Assembly: GCF_002119425.1 (NCBI RefSeq)
Contig: NZ_MDSU01000018.1
Span: 649,501 to 713,500, forward strand
DNA: 64,000 nt
Direction of reading: 5' to 3'
From: Desulfurella amilsii
GTDB lineage: Bacteria > Campylobacterota_A > Desulfurellia > Desulfurellales > Desulfurellaceae
Both the position numbers and the translations under genes were made by a program. Of this stretch, positions 18,179-27,390 are shown piece after piece. Positions within the stretch are counted from its first letter, which is position 1. Each line of letters begins with the position of its first letter. Below the pieces are notes generated by a model. It saw only the letters and a list, made by a program, of their open reading frames with translations. It was not told where the DNA came from and searched no databases.

Positions 18179-19194
18179 AACTTTCGCACCCTATCAAAAT
18201 CGAGTCTTTTAATAACGCCTTTAACTTCCAAATCAAACATTATAGATACTACCTCGTCTATTGAAAAATTTATCTTTTCAGCAATCTCATCCAAACTCAT
18301 CTCACCTTCTAAGACATCTAAAATACAGGCTTCTTTATCTGTTAAAACTAATTCTTTTTGATTGTTACTTTCTTTGTTTAGCACTTTTTTTATTTCTTTG
18401 TAAAAATAAAAAATTATATCTGAAGGCTCCTGCGTAAAATATGCTCCATCTTTTATAAGCTGATTTGTCCCATAACTTCTTTTAGAAAAAATTTCACCTG
18501 GTATAGAAAATACTGGTTTTGACTGTGTTAACGCATACTTAGCACTAATTAATGAGCCGCTTTTTATATCAGCTTCAACTACCAACAAACCTTCGCTTAA
18601 ACCTGTAATTATTCTGTTTCTTCTTGGAAAATTGTACGCACTAGGCGGAGTTGAAATTGCAAACTCGCTGATTATAGCACCATTTTGAATCATTAACTCA
18701 AATAGAGCCCGATTTTCTCTTGGATAGACTATATCTATACCACAGCCTAACACGCCAACACTATAGCCGCCATTCTGAAGGCAACTTCTGTGCGCAATGC
18801 TATCGATACCTCGAGCTAAACCACTCACAATAGAAAAATTAGCCAAAGCAAGCTCTTTTGAAAACAATTGGGCGCATTTTTCGCCATAGCCAGAAGGATA
18901 CCTTGTACCAACTATGGAAAAAAACAATTTCGAAGGATCAAAATGACCTTTTGCAAATAAAACAATTGGTGGATAATCTATATTTTTTAAATTTTTTGGG
19001 TAATTTTCATCAAAATAGCCAATTATAGTAATACCGTTTTTTTCAATATAGGCTAAATCAGCGTCTATTTTTTTTGGATCAATTTTTATGTTACTTTTCT
19101 TGTACAATTCTTCTACGCATGAAAAATTTTTTAAATCTTTTACCATAATATTTGAGTTTGAAAGTGCAGCTAAAATCTCACTTCTTTGCAACAA
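18175..19194 (-). CDS. dprA: DNA processing protein DprA
   Basis: Loads RecA onto incoming single-stranded DNA during transformation. The 339 residues comprise an N-terminal helical region, the Rossmann-like core with GTRYPSGYGEKCAQLF, VSGLARGIDSIAHRSCL, FPRRNRIITGLSEGLLVVEA and GTNQLIKDGA, and a C-terminal winged helix (EAC through IKRLDFDRV). It overlaps topA and the upstream methyltransferase (by 17 bases), so all three are translated from one transcript. Confidence 0.95.
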   Translation of the reverse strand: MLQRSEILAALSNSNIMVKDLKNFSCVEELYKKSNIKIDPKKIDADLAYIEKNGITIIGYFDENYPKNLKNIDYPPIVLFAKGHFDPSKLFFSIVGTRYPSGYGEKCAQLFSKELALANFSIVSGLARGIDSIAHRSCLQNGGYSVGVLGCGIDIVYPRENRALFELMIQNGAIISEFAISTPPSAYNFPRRNRIITGLSEGLLVVEADIKSGSLISAKYALTQSKPVFSIPGEIFSKRSYGTNQLIKDGAYFTQEPSDIIFYFYKEIKKVLNKESNNQKELVLTDKEACILDVLEGEMSLDEIAEKINFSIDEVVSIMFDLEVKGVIKRLDFDRVRKL

Positions 19195-19804
19195 GCAACC
19201 TCACAAGACCCCTATAGTAATAATATTCATAAAAACCGCTAAAGCCGACACTTCTTAATATTTCTTTAATTGGAATGTTTATAAAATCAACAGCCAAAGG
19301 ACACTCAAAATGGTCAAATAGTTTTTTAAACAATAGTGGTTTATTGTAATAATCAAATTCATTGTAATCTAGTATGCAAAACTCACCATTTTGTTTTAAG
19401 TTGGCGTAAGCGCTGTTTATTATTTTCTCTCTATCTTTTGGCTCAAAACCATGCAACACAAACGATATAAACACTTTATCTACTAAAAAAGGCGTCTTTT
19501 TTCTGATATCGTGTTTAAATATTTTTACATTTTTATAATATTTGCATTTTTTGTAGGCTCTATAAAGCATTGTTTTTCCAATATCTAAACCAATAATCTG
19601 CCCTTTTGTGTGGGTTAAAAAATTGCAAAGTGCCATAGCAGAACCACAACCAAAATCCAAAATTGACTGATTTTGTCTTATATTCATATCATTTATAACT
19701 TGAGTGAGAAATTTTTTATATGTAAAACCACTAACTAAGCTAATAAGCTCATCGTAAAATAGCGCTTCTAGCCCTTTTACCTCAACTTTACTTAAACTTT
19801 TCAT
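19178..19804 (-). CDS. Class I SAM-dependent methyltransferase, substrate unknown
   Basis: A 208-residue protein with the SAM-binding motif I ILDFGCGSAMALCNFL, the acidic end of strand 2 in IIGLDIGKTM, and the post-I and motif IV region ISFVLHGF. The pattern is that of the UbiE-like small-molecule methyltransferases, but no substrate signature is clear. It is the first gene before dprA-topA. A TTGACT hexamer about 35 bases upstream of the ATG suggests a promoter there. Confidence 0.75.
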   Translation of the reverse strand: MKSLSKVEVKGLEALFYDELISLVSGFTYKKFLTQVINDMNIRQNQSILDFGCGSAMALCNFLTHTKGQIIGLDIGKTMLYRAYKKCKYYKNVKIFKHDIRKKTPFLVDKVFISFVLHGFEPKDREKIINSAYANLKQNGEFCILDYNEFDYYNKPLLFKKLFDHFECPLAVDFINIPIKEILRSVGFSGFYEYYYYRGLVRLLVAKK

Positions 19805-19847
19805 AAGCTGGCTATAAACTATAAGAATTCTTTAGAAAAGTCAACCG

Positions 19848-20219
19848 CTATTTTTTTAGAATCGCAGGGCAGAGTTGATTTAAATCTTCAAGACTGAAAT
19901 TTTTCATACTCTCCCAAAAAGGAAAAGTCCTGCATTGAATAGGTCTTTTGGGGTAAATTTCACATAAGCCTTCTTTATCTAAAAAACAACACGTATACTC
20001 ACCATTTACTTTGATGTTTGCAAGGGTAACTTTATCGTAAAATTTTCCCGTATAGGTTTGTAAAAATTGTTCTTTTTCCAAATTCAAGTAAGCAGCAATA
20101 TCTTCTATATCGCTTTGCGTCAAAAATACATAGCCATCGCCTCTGCAGCAGTAACCTTTGCATATTTTACAGTAGCTATCATCAAAACTGTAACTAAAAT
20201 CTAGATGTTTTTTACACAT
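19848..20219 (-). CDS. YkgJ-family cysteine cluster protein
   Basis: About 123 residues of the YkgJ (CxxCxxxCC) family, thought to bind zinc or an iron-sulfur cluster; the function is not established. Cysteines appear as CKICKGYCCRG near the N-terminus, CCFLDKEGLCEIYPKRPIQC in the middle and a final CPAILKK. Translation could start at the ATG ending at 20219 or at a TTG ending at 20237, inside the nth coding end. The overlap with nth indicates co-translation. Confidence 0.8.
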   Translation of the reverse strand: MCKKHLDFSYSFDDSYCKICKGYCCRGDGYVFLTQSDIEDIAAYLNLEKEQFLQTYTGKFYDKVTLANIKVNGEYTCCFLDKEGLCEIYPKRPIQCRTFPFWESMKNFSLEDLNQLCPAILKK

Positions 20220-20809
20220 ACATCGCTTAAAAAGCAACTGTCGCAGTGTGCAAGCCTAGCCGTACAAACATACCTGCCATGCAAAATCAAACCAGAAAAA
20301 AAGTTTATCCAATACTTTCTATCGCATATTGCTTTAATAGCCTCTTCTACTTCTTTTGGGTTTTCGTTTTTTGATATACCAAGCCTTTTGCAAACACGTG
20401 CCACATGCGTATCTACGCCGACTGCTGGCTCACCAAAACCAAACGCAAGCAGGATATTGGCTGTTTTTTCGCCAACGCCAGGCAATTTTGTAAGCTCTTC
20501 AAAATCATTGATAACAGTATTATTAAACTTTTTACAAAGAATATTTGACAACTCAAAAATATTTTTTGCCTTTGCGTTGTGCATGCTGCAAGATGATATA
20601 AATTCATTGATTTCTTCAATACTTGATTGTGCTACATCACAGGGTGTTTTAAAGCGCTTAAAAAAATCCTTTGTTATCTTGTTTGTTGTTTTATCCAAAC
20701 ATCGTGCAGACAAAATCAGCGCTATAAGCAGCTCAAATGGGTTTGAGTACTCAAGTTCTAGTTTTGGATCTTTGTAATGCTCGATTACACGCTGAACTAT
20801 CTCGTTCAT
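20201..20809 (-). CDS. nth: Endonuclease III, DNA glycosylase/AP lyase
   Basis: Removes oxidised pyrimidines in base-excision repair. The 202 residues carry the helix-hairpin-helix LPGVGEKTANILL with the catalytic Lys, the catalytic Asp in VGVDTHVARV, and the C-terminal [4Fe-4S] motif C-x6-C-x2-C-x5-C (CTARLAHCDSCFLSDVC). The 5' end overlaps the MoaE-like gene by 4 bases. Confidence 0.96.
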   Translation of the reverse strand: MNEIVQRVIEHYKDPKLELEYSNPFELLIALILSARCLDKTTNKITKDFFKRFKTPCDVAQSSIEEINEFISSCSMHNAKAKNIFELSNILCKKFNNTVINDFEELTKLPGVGEKTANILLAFGFGEPAVGVDTHVARVCKRLGISKNENPKEVEEAIKAICDRKYWINFFSGLILHGRYVCTARLAHCDSCFLSDVCVKNI

Positions 20810-21165
20810 TCCTGTTCTCTCACAATGTTTTTCTTTATAAATTCAATAAAATCCTCAAACGGTTTTAAAACATTACTCCTTCTGTCGCCTGCTACAACAA
20901 CAAGCATAATATCATCGCCTACTTTGAGCCTGCCCTCATTTATAAAAGCCAATACTTCAACTATACCTGGCAAGTCTTTTAGTTCTTCTATTTTTTTGTC
21001 TAAAAGTTCTTTGTCGTAACTTAACAGCATTTCTTTTACGATCTTTGATCCATCTTTTGAAGTTTTTCTTACAATTCCGTTATGTATTAAAATCATACCA
21101 AGATTTTCGGGATTACTTTTCTGTTTTATTTTTTTTACAATCTCATCAATACTGGGCATCTTCAT
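20806..21165 (-). CDS. MoaE-like molybdopterin synthase large-subunit homologue
   Basis: About 119 residues with the MoaE pattern: GMILIHNGIVRKTSKDG near the N-terminus, then LPGIVEVLAFINEGRLKVGDDIMLVVVAGDRR, the dimer and active-site region where MoaE proteins contact MoaD. The typical C-terminal lysine-rich segment (K-K-E) is reduced. I chose the ATG ending at 21165, with AGGAG upstream, over more distal starts. No other molybdenum cofactor gene is in the window, so its role is uncertain. It overlaps both neighbours. Confidence 0.7.
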   Translation of the reverse strand: MKMPSIDEIVKKIKQKSNPENLGMILIHNGIVRKTSKDGSKIVKEMLLSYDKELLDKKIEELKDLPGIVEVLAFINEGRLKVGDDIMLVVVAGDRRSNVLKPFEDFIEFIKKNIVREQE

Positions 21166-22141
21166 AAATATACTCCTTGCCTTCAAAATTTTTAAGCTTA
21201 TATATGCTACCTTGTTTTGAAACAATACGATTTGGCTCAAGTACGACTTTGCCGCCATCATCTACATCGAAAGCAAAAAAAGGCATACACAAACCGCTTA
21301 TATTATTGCGCAAAGATTCCATTATGTTCAAAGCTTCTTCTAATTTCACCCTAAAGCGCTCATTGCCAATTGCTCGATCGCAACCAAATAAATAATACGG
21401 CTTTATGCGTAACTCAACAAGTTTACAAAATAATTCTTTTAATGTTTGAGTATTATTGTTTATATCACGCAATAGAACCGTTTGAGAAACAATGGGAAAC
21501 CCACTATCTATAATTTTGTTTGAAGCTTCAATAAAGTCCTTAGTAATTTCATTCGGGTGGTTTATGTGTATGGAAAACCATATGGGTTTATATGGCTTTA
21601 TGGCTTCTAAAAAGGAATTGGTTATTCTATATGGCAAAACACTCAAAGCACGCGTTGCGATTCTTATTAGTGCTATATGTTTTATAGCTTTGATTGCTTT
21701 AATTAAGCTAGCTAAACTTTCATCCTCAAAAGTTAGTGGATCGCCACCGCTAATCAAAATCTCTCTTATTTCTTTGTGATTATTTAAGTACTCAATAGTT
21801 TTTCTTAAGCTAAATCCATCGTAATTTTGCCAGTTACTCTTTCTAAAGCAAAATCTGCAATTTGCAAAGCACTTGTTAGTAACCACAAGTAAAGCTCTAT
21901 CAGGGTACCTGTGAATCAAGCCTTCTGATTTTGTGAATTCCTTTTCAAAAAGGGGATCATCTAAGCCAGCATTATCAGTTTTTGAAGTCTCTACAAACTG
22001 TTTGATTATTTTATCGCTTTGAAACAAACTCAATAAATACGGTGTAACAAGCGTATCATTTGTACTAACAAAATTTAAGCCAAGGCTTGATACATCTTTT
22101 AAAGAGTTCCTTTTTTGCCAATGCCAATCTTTAAAATCCAT
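21146..22141 (-). CDS. KamA/EpmB-family radical SAM aminomutase
   Basis: A 331-residue radical SAM enzyme. The cluster motif C-x3-C-x2-C is C91/C95/C98 in NKCFANCRFCFRK. Further family features are ILISGGDPLTFEDESL, RIATRALSVLPYRI and FSIHINHPNEIT. The length matches EpmB, which makes beta-lysine for elongation factor P, better than the longer clostridial lysine 2,3-aminomutase. No efp or epmA lies nearby, so lysine 2,3-aminomutase activity for other uses remains possible. Confidence 0.85.
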   Translation of the reverse strand: MDFKDWHWQKRNSLKDVSSLGLNFVSTNDTLVTPYLLSLFQSDKIIKQFVETSKTDNAGLDDPLFEKEFTKSEGLIHRYPDRALLVVTNKCFANCRFCFRKSNWQNYDGFSLRKTIEYLNNHKEIREILISGGDPLTFEDESLASLIKAIKAIKHIALIRIATRALSVLPYRITNSFLEAIKPYKPIWFSIHINHPNEITKDFIEASNKIIDSGFPIVSQTVLLRDINNNTQTLKELFCKLVELRIKPYYLFGCDRAIGNERFRVKLEEALNIMESLRNNISGLCMPFFAFDVDDGGKVVLEPNRIVSKQGSIYKLKNFEGKEYIYEDAQY

Positions 22142-22144
22142 TAA

Positions 22145-22675
22145 TCAAAAAGCAATGCCTATCATTAATGTATTGGAGTTAACCGCACCATTTGGCTCTT
22201 TTAAAGAAGCGCATGACATATGTATAAATCTATCTTCTATAAACATCTTTGTAGACTTTCCAACATTAAATTCAACACCCAAGCCTACTTGAGGCATAAA
22301 CAAATACTTTGATGCTTGTCCTTTATACTGCAAGGTATTGTATGAAACGCCTAAACCGCCATCTGCAAATGTTCTAAATGTAGCTTCATTTAAAAAGTAA
22401 TATCTTAAAAGCCCGCTTACACCAAAAGATACACCACTTGTAGGCCTATTTACATAAGCAACAAATGGTTCTGCTATAAGACTGAAATTTTTACTGTAAA
22501 AATGCTCAAAATCTACGCTTGCCTTGTAATAGTCATAGTATTGTTTATCCAGCTTAGAAAACCCATTCCCAGTATTTAACAAACCAAAACCATAACCCAA
22601 ATTATATATAATGCGAGCACTTGCAACACTACTTAATGAAAGCAAGAATAATAAAACAAACAAAATTTTTTTCAT
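22145..22675 (-). CDS. Small outer-membrane beta-barrel protein
   Basis: About 176 residues. A signal peptide (MKKILFVLLFLLSLSSVASA) is followed by alternating hydrophobic strands with aromatic girdles (FVAYVNRPTSGVSFGVSGLL; YLFMPQVGLGVEFNVG) and a terminal aromatic residue, as in eight-stranded OmpW/OprF-like barrels. AGGAGG precedes the ATG ending at 22675. The exact function is unknown. It is followed by the radical SAM gene at 3 bases. Confidence 0.75.
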   Translation of the reverse strand: MKKILFVLLFLLSLSSVASARIIYNLGYGFGLLNTGNGFSKLDKQYYDYYKASVDFEHFYSKNFSLIAEPFVAYVNRPTSGVSFGVSGLLRYYFLNEATFRTFADGGLGVSYNTLQYKGQASKYLFMPQVGLGVEFNVGKSTKMFIEDRFIHMSCASLKEPNGAVNSNTLMIGIAF

Positions 22676-22726
22676 CCCATACCTCCTGTTTAAACAGTAT
22701 AGTAAATTCTTAATCTTTTTCAACAT

Positions 22727-23030
22727 ATTTTAAAGTGAATAAAATTTAAGATTTTTATAATCACAAAGCCAGGCCGTTAATTTATCTTAAATAAACATGA
22801 GTGATTCTAAACTGCTTATTGTAGTATTTTCTATATTTTGTTGTTTAACCGTTGTACAGAAAAATCATATTTATTCTATGCAGCACAGTGAAGGTCTTCA
22901 TACTTTAGACTACAAATTTACTTCAAGACTGCCAAGGATCGAACTAGAAGCCAATTTTGAAGATTTTTTGTCGTTTAACAAAAAATTATGCAAAATTCAA
23001 ACAAAATGATATAAATATGCACTGGAGAGT
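22727..23030. other. Intergenic region between divergent genes, with a doubtful 70-codon frame
   Basis: A 300-base AT-rich gap between the barrel protein gene and arnT. A plus-strand frame at 22797-23009 encodes 70 residues with a hydrophobic start (KLLIVVFSIFCCLTVV), but it has no ribosome site and no recognised family. I do not call it a gene. Promoters for both directions must lie here, but none is clear. Confidence 0.4.
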
Positions 23031-23033
23031 ATG

Positions 23034-24656
23034 ATGGATACACAAAAGAAAAAACTTATTTTTTATTCGCTATTTATCATTATTTGTTATTTTGGTTTGA
23101 TTTGGCTTATGCCTTACATGGACCCAGATGAAGCAAGGTATGTAGAGATACCACGTGAGATGATGCAGCTTAAACATTACATCATACCATATTTAAATTA
23201 TACGGTTTATTTAGAAAAACCGCCTTTATACTATTGGATGAATATTATAGCGTTAAAAATTTTTGGTTTTAATGATTTTGCTGGTAGGTTTTGGACAGTA
23301 ACTATTTCACTGCTTGGAATTTTTTTGAATTACAAGTTTGCAAAAAAAGTCATTAATAAAAAAACGGCGTTTTGGTCATCTTTAATTTTGGCAAGCTCGC
23401 TTTACTATTTTTTAATTGGCAGACTAAACCTAATAGACATGACAAATGCATTCTTTATCTCAATGTCAACCTACTGTGGGTATCTTTTCTTAAAAGAACA
23501 CAAAAAATATTTTTTATACCTTATGTATGCAGGCATGGCATTGGGATTTTTATCAAAAGCGCTAATTGGCATTATCTTTCCGTTTGCAATACTCTTTTTA
23601 TGGTCTATTTTTACAAAGCAATTCAAAAGCTTTTTTAAGCTTATATCACCTGTCGGTATTATTATACTTTTGGCTTTATGTATGCCGTGGATTTATATGG
23701 CTGGAACACAATTGAGTGATTTTTATTACTACTTCTTCCTAAAACAGGAGTTTTTAAGATACCTTGAGCCTCTTGAGCATACACAGCCTATCTGGACGTT
23801 CATACCTGTTGTAATTTTTGGGTTTTTGCCATGGATTATATTTGTATTTAGTTTGTTTAAAACCTATAAAGCAACAAAATTCAAAGATATTGAAAAAAAC
23901 GATTTAATTTTTCTGTTAACTTTTGTGGGATTTATATTTGTTTTTTATAGTTTATCTCAAAGTAAACTGGTGACTTATGTTGCACCATTGTTTTTCCCTG
24001 CAGCAATAATATTGGGTAATTTGTTTTCAAAAATTGATACCATAGACAAAAAAGACAAATATATAAATCTAGCTTTATTTAGCATTTTTTTTATCGCATT
24101 AGTTGGCTTTTGTTTTATACAAGATGTATATATGAGCAAAGAAAAATGGTTTTTACTAATTTTACCAAGCGCAATCGCATTAATTATACTTGGTGTGTTG
24201 CCATTTATTATAAAAGATGCAAAAAAAATCTTCGCTAGTTTGTTTTTTGGTATGCTCATTTTTTATAATCTTGCTATAATACCCACAGCAAGCTACACTA
24301 TGTATTACAAAACCACAAAACCCGTCGCTTTATTTGTCAACAAAATATACAAAAAGGGCGATATTTTAGCTTCTTATAAGTTGTATAGGCAATCGTTTAA
24401 CTATTACACACAAAAAAGAACAGTCCAGGTAGACAGTATTAATGAGCTTGGTTTCGGATACAGGCACTTATCGCCAAAAGGACAAGAAATCTGGTTTCCA
24501 ACCATTGAACAATTTAAAAAAGTGTGGGATTCAGACCATAAGGTAATTTTACTTATTAAAACAAAAGAGATACCAAAATTCGCATACAAACACTACTTTA
24601 TTTTGCTTAAAGAACCTTATTTTAGCATCTTATCCAACAAGGGGCGTTTAGATTAA
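23034..24656 (+). CDS. arnT: ArnT-like lipid A aminoarabinose transferase (GT83)
   Basis: An inner-membrane glycosyltransferase of about 540 residues. The N-terminal periplasmic loop has the GT-C acidic motif PDEARYVEIPREMMQ followed by YLEKPPLYYWM, typical of ArnT/PMT enzymes that transfer an undecaprenyl-linked aminosugar to lipid A. About twelve hydrophobic segments and a C-terminal soluble domain follow. GGAG lies six bases before the ATG at 23034; an ATG one codon earlier is also open. It heads a cluster with arnC, arnA and arnD homologues, which supports the assignment. Confidence 0.85.
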   Translation: MDTQKKKLIFYSLFIIICYFGLIWLMPYMDPDEARYVEIPREMMQLKHYIIPYLNYTVYLEKPPLYYWMNIIALKIFGFNDFAGRFWTVTISLLGIFLNYKFAKKVINKKTAFWSSLILASSLYYFLIGRLNLIDMTNAFFISMSTYCGYLFLKEHKKYFLYLMYAGMALGFLSKALIGIIFPFAILFLWSIFTKQFKSFFKLISPVGIIILLALCMPWIYMAGTQLSDFYYYFFLKQEFLRYLEPLEHTQPIWTFIPVVIFGFLPWIIFVFSLFKTYKATKFKDIEKNDLIFLLTFVGFIFVFYSLSQSKLVTYVAPLFFPAAIILGNLFSKIDTIDKKDKYINLALFSIFFIALVGFCFIQDVYMSKEKWFLLILPSAIALIILGVLPFIIKDAKKIFASLFFGMLIFYNLAIIPTASYTMYYKTTKPVALFVNKIYKKGDILASYKLYRQSFNYYTQKRTVQVDSINELGFGYRHLSPKGQEIWFPTIEQFKKVWDSDHKVILLIKTKEIPKFAYKHYFILLKEPYFSILSNKGRLD

Positions 24657-25568
24657 TTGAGAAAATTCTTTATCTTACTTGCACTGTTGTTTCTAATAGT
24701 TTCTGCAATAGGTTTTTTTGCTGATTTTAAAAAAGCTGTGCAATCTTTAGAATATTTTGATACAATATATTTGGTTGGTGCGGCTATTTTTGGGTTTGGA
24801 AATGATTTTATAAAATTTTTTAGATGGCATTTATACATAAAAAAATTACACATTAATGTAGGTTTTTTTACCGATTTGAGAATTTTTTTGTGCGGTCTTG
24901 CAATGAGCGTTACACCTGTAAAATTTGGCTATACGATAAAAAATTACATCATAGAAAATATTACAAAAACACCATTTAAAAAGACATTATCAGCTACATT
25001 TGCAGAAATTTATGTTGATTTTTTGGTACTTTCTGTGATATCTTTATTGGGCATGTTTTATTTGAAAAAGTTTTCTGTAATTGGAGCAGTACTTATTATT
25101 ATAGTAAGTGTAATTTTTTACCCAAGCGTTTTTAAAAAGATATTTATACAGTTTAGAACTATCTTGCCGTATACAATAAGAAAGTACTACATGGTCTTAA
25201 AAGACATGGTTTCTTTTTTTTCCATAGGTCTTTTTGGAGAAGTTATTTTAATTACAATACTAGCGTGGCTAAGTGAAGGCATATCCCTTAGTTTAATTTT
25301 AAAAGGTTTTGGTTTTGATGTCAATATAATAAAAACTACTATAATATTTGGCTTTGCAACACTAGCTGGCAGTTTATCAATGCTGCCTGGTGGCTTAATT
25401 GTCTCGGATATAACACTATTTGGTTTGCTTGTCTACATTGGAATACCAGCGTATATTAGTCTGGGCGCAACAATTTTAGCAAGAATTTGCACATTGTGGT
25501 TATCCGTAATTGTGGGCAACAGCGCTTTATTTTTGAACAGAAAAGTTTTCTTTGGAGTACAAAAATGA
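24657..25568 (+). CDS. Flippase-like membrane protein (UPF0104/LPG synthase transmembrane family)
   Basis: A 303-residue integral membrane protein with about eight segments. The pattern, including SVTPVKFGYTIKNYII and GFATLAGSLSMLPGGL, matches the flippase-like domain shared with lysylphosphatidylglycerol synthase and AglD-type proteins. It starts at a TTG immediately after the arnT stop and overlaps arnC. No arnE or arnF is present, so it may move the undecaprenyl-linked aminosugar across the membrane in their place (inference from position). Confidence 0.75.
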   Translation: MRKFFILLALLFLIVSAIGFFADFKKAVQSLEYFDTIYLVGAAIFGFGNDFIKFFRWHLYIKKLHINVGFFTDLRIFLCGLAMSVTPVKFGYTIKNYIIENITKTPFKKTLSATFAEIYVDFLVLSVISLLGMFYLKKFSVIGAVLIIIVSVIFYPSVFKKIFIQFRTILPYTIRKYYMVLKDMVSFFSIGLFGEVILITILAWLSEGISLSLILKGFGFDVNIIKTTIIFGFATLAGSLSMLPGGLIVSDITLFGLLVYIGIPAYISLGATILARICTLWLSVIVGNSALFLNRKVFFGVQK

Positions 25569-26494
25569 TATCAATTGTTATACCTGTTTACAATGAAGAA
25601 GAAAATATAACATCGTTACACAAAAGGCTATTCAAAGTTTTAAATTCCCAGAATGAAGGCTATGAGATTATATATGTTGATGATGGCAGCAAAGACAATT
25701 CCCTAAACATTTTAAAAAACCTAAAAGGCAATGTAAAAGTAGTAGAACTTGCTAGAAACTACGGCCAGCATGCAGCTATTTTTGCAGGATTTAGCATGGT
25801 TAGTGGAGATAAAGTTATTACAATGGATGCCGATCTTCAAAATCCACCAGAAGAAATACCAAAAATTCTCGAAAAATTCAATGAAGGCTATGATGTTATA
25901 GCTACAGTAAGACAACAAAGGAAAGATTCTATTTTTAGAAAATTTTCATCACATCTAAATAACTATATTACAAAAAAAATTACAAAAGTGGATTTAAACG
26001 ACTGGGGCTGTATGCTTAGAGGATATAGAAAAAAAATAGTTGAGCGCATGTTAAACAACGACGAAAAAACTGTGTTTATACCAGCAATTGCAACTTATTA
26101 CACAAAAAATATCATTGAGATCCCAATAGAACACAGTCAAAGACAAGCTGGAAAATCCAAATACTCACTAATAAAACTCGTAAATCTAATGTTTGATCTT
26201 ATGACATCGTTTTCAAATTTGCCGCTTGAAATACTTTTGTATGGTGGTATAGCAACGGCTGCTTTTGGCATTTTGCTAGGTATTGTTTTGGCACTTGGAA
26301 GGATATTTTATGGTGTTGAGTGGGCTTTGGGCGGTGTGTTTTCGCTCTTTAGTGTGCTTTTTGTGCTAATTGGAGCTCAATTTTTTGCATTTGGTATACT
26401 AGGTGAGTACATCGGAAGAATCTATAAACAAGTAAAGAACAGACCCGTATTTGTAATTGAAAATATCTATGAGTCAAAAGAAGATAAACAATGA
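25565..26494 (+). CDS. arnC: ArnC-like undecaprenyl-phosphate glycosyltransferase (GT2)
   Basis: About 309 residues: a cytoplasmic GT2 domain (MISIVIPVYNEEENITSL, IYVDDGSKDNS, MDADLQNPPEEIP, with the DxD-type acidic pair) followed by two C-terminal membrane segments and the LGEYIGRIYKQVKNRPVF tail typical of ArnC, DPMS and GtrB proteins. It attaches a sugar to undecaprenyl phosphate. The ATG at 25565 overlaps the upstream stop (ATGA); an earlier in-frame start inside the flippase gene is unlikely. Confidence 0.88.
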   Translation: MISIVIPVYNEEENITSLHKRLFKVLNSQNEGYEIIYVDDGSKDNSLNILKNLKGNVKVVELARNYGQHAAIFAGFSMVSGDKVITMDADLQNPPEEIPKILEKFNEGYDVIATVRQQRKDSIFRKFSSHLNNYITKKITKVDLNDWGCMLRGYRKKIVERMLNNDEKTVFIPAIATYYTKNIIEIPIEHSQRQAGKSKYSLIKLVNLMFDLMTSFSNLPLEILLYGGIATAAFGILLGIVLALGRIFYGVEWALGGVFSLFSVLFVLIGAQFFAFGILGEYIGRIYKQVKNRPVFVIENIYESKEDKQ

Positions 26495-27390
26495 AAACGG
26501 TTGCTTTTGCCTATCACAATATGGGCGTAATTGGCCTAAACGCTCTAAAAAAACACGGATTTGATATTGAATGCGTTTTTACACACAAAGACGATGACAA
26601 CGAAAATATATGGTTTGAAAGCGCTCAAACTTGGTGCACAAAAAATGACGTAAACTATTTTGCACCAGAAAATGTAAATACAAAAGAATGGATTGATAAA
26701 ATTAGCCTTTTAAAACCCGATATTATCTTTTCATTCTATTACAGAAATCTTATATGCGAAGATATCTTAAAAATACCTAAGTTTAAAGCTATAAATCTGC
26801 ATGGCTCCTGTTTACCTGATTATCGCGGCAGAGCACCAGTCAATTGGGTACTTGTAAATGGTGAAAAACGCACAGGTGTTACACTTCACTATATGGTCAA
26901 AAAACCCGATGCAGGTGATATCATTGCACAAAAGTGCATAGATATTGATTTTTATGATACTGCAAAAACTTTGTTTGAAAAATTAGAAAAATTAGCTGCT
27001 TCTATACTTGATGAAGCATTACCAAATATTAAAAACAACACAATAAAACCCATAAAGCAAGATGAAACAAAAGCAAGCTATTTTGGTAGAAGAACAAAGC
27101 AGGACGGCTTAATCGATTTTGAAAAAAACTCAATTGAAATATACAATCTAATTAGGGCTGTAACAAAACCCTACCCTGGCGCTTTTTGCCACTACAAAGG
27201 CAAGGAATTAATTATCTGGTGGGCACTGCCAAACAATGTTAAATTACAGCCAAAGCAGATTGCCATAATTGGAGAAAATGTTTATATTGGCACAAAAAAA
27301 GGCTCACTTGAGCTAAAAGAAATAGAGTACGACAGCAAAATATACAAAGAAAAAGAAATTTCAAATCTTTTAAAAGGAGGACATTTGTGA
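26491..27390 (+). CDS. ArnA formyltransferase domain as a separate protein
   Basis: A 299-residue methionyl-tRNA formyltransferase-like enzyme corresponding to the N-terminal half of E. coli ArnA, which N-formylates UDP-aminoarabinose. The catalytic Asn-His pair lies in AINLHGSCLPDYRGRAPVNW and the Asp in KKPDAGDI. A C-terminal OB-like segment ends at residue 299. The decarboxylase half follows as a distinct frame overlapping by 4 bases, with its own ribosome site, so this is a split ArnA and not a frameshift. Confidence 0.88.
   Translation: MKTVAFAYHNMGVIGLNALKKHGFDIECVFTHKDDDNENIWFESAQTWCTKNDVNYFAPENVNTKEWIDKISLLKPDIIFSFYYRNLICEDILKIPKFKAINLHGSCLPDYRGRAPVNWVLVNGEKRTGVTLHYMVKKPDAGDIIAQKCIDIDFYDTAKTLFEKLEKLAASILDEALPNIKNNTIKPIKQDETKASYFGRRTKQDGLIDFEKNSIEIYNLIRAVTKPYPGAFCHYKGKELIIWWALPNNVKLQPKQIAIIGENVYIGTKKGSLELKEIEYDSKIYKEKEISNLLKGGHL

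Noticed and set aside
20205-20777. Long plus-strand frame of 190 codons opposite nth
   Set aside because: It is antisense to a clear endonuclease III gene with intact catalytic and Fe-S motifs; it has no family resemblance and no ribosome site.
22797-23009. Seventy-codon frame before arnT with hydrophobic start
   Set aside because: No ribosome site, no family, and low-complexity composition; kept only as a remark on the gap.
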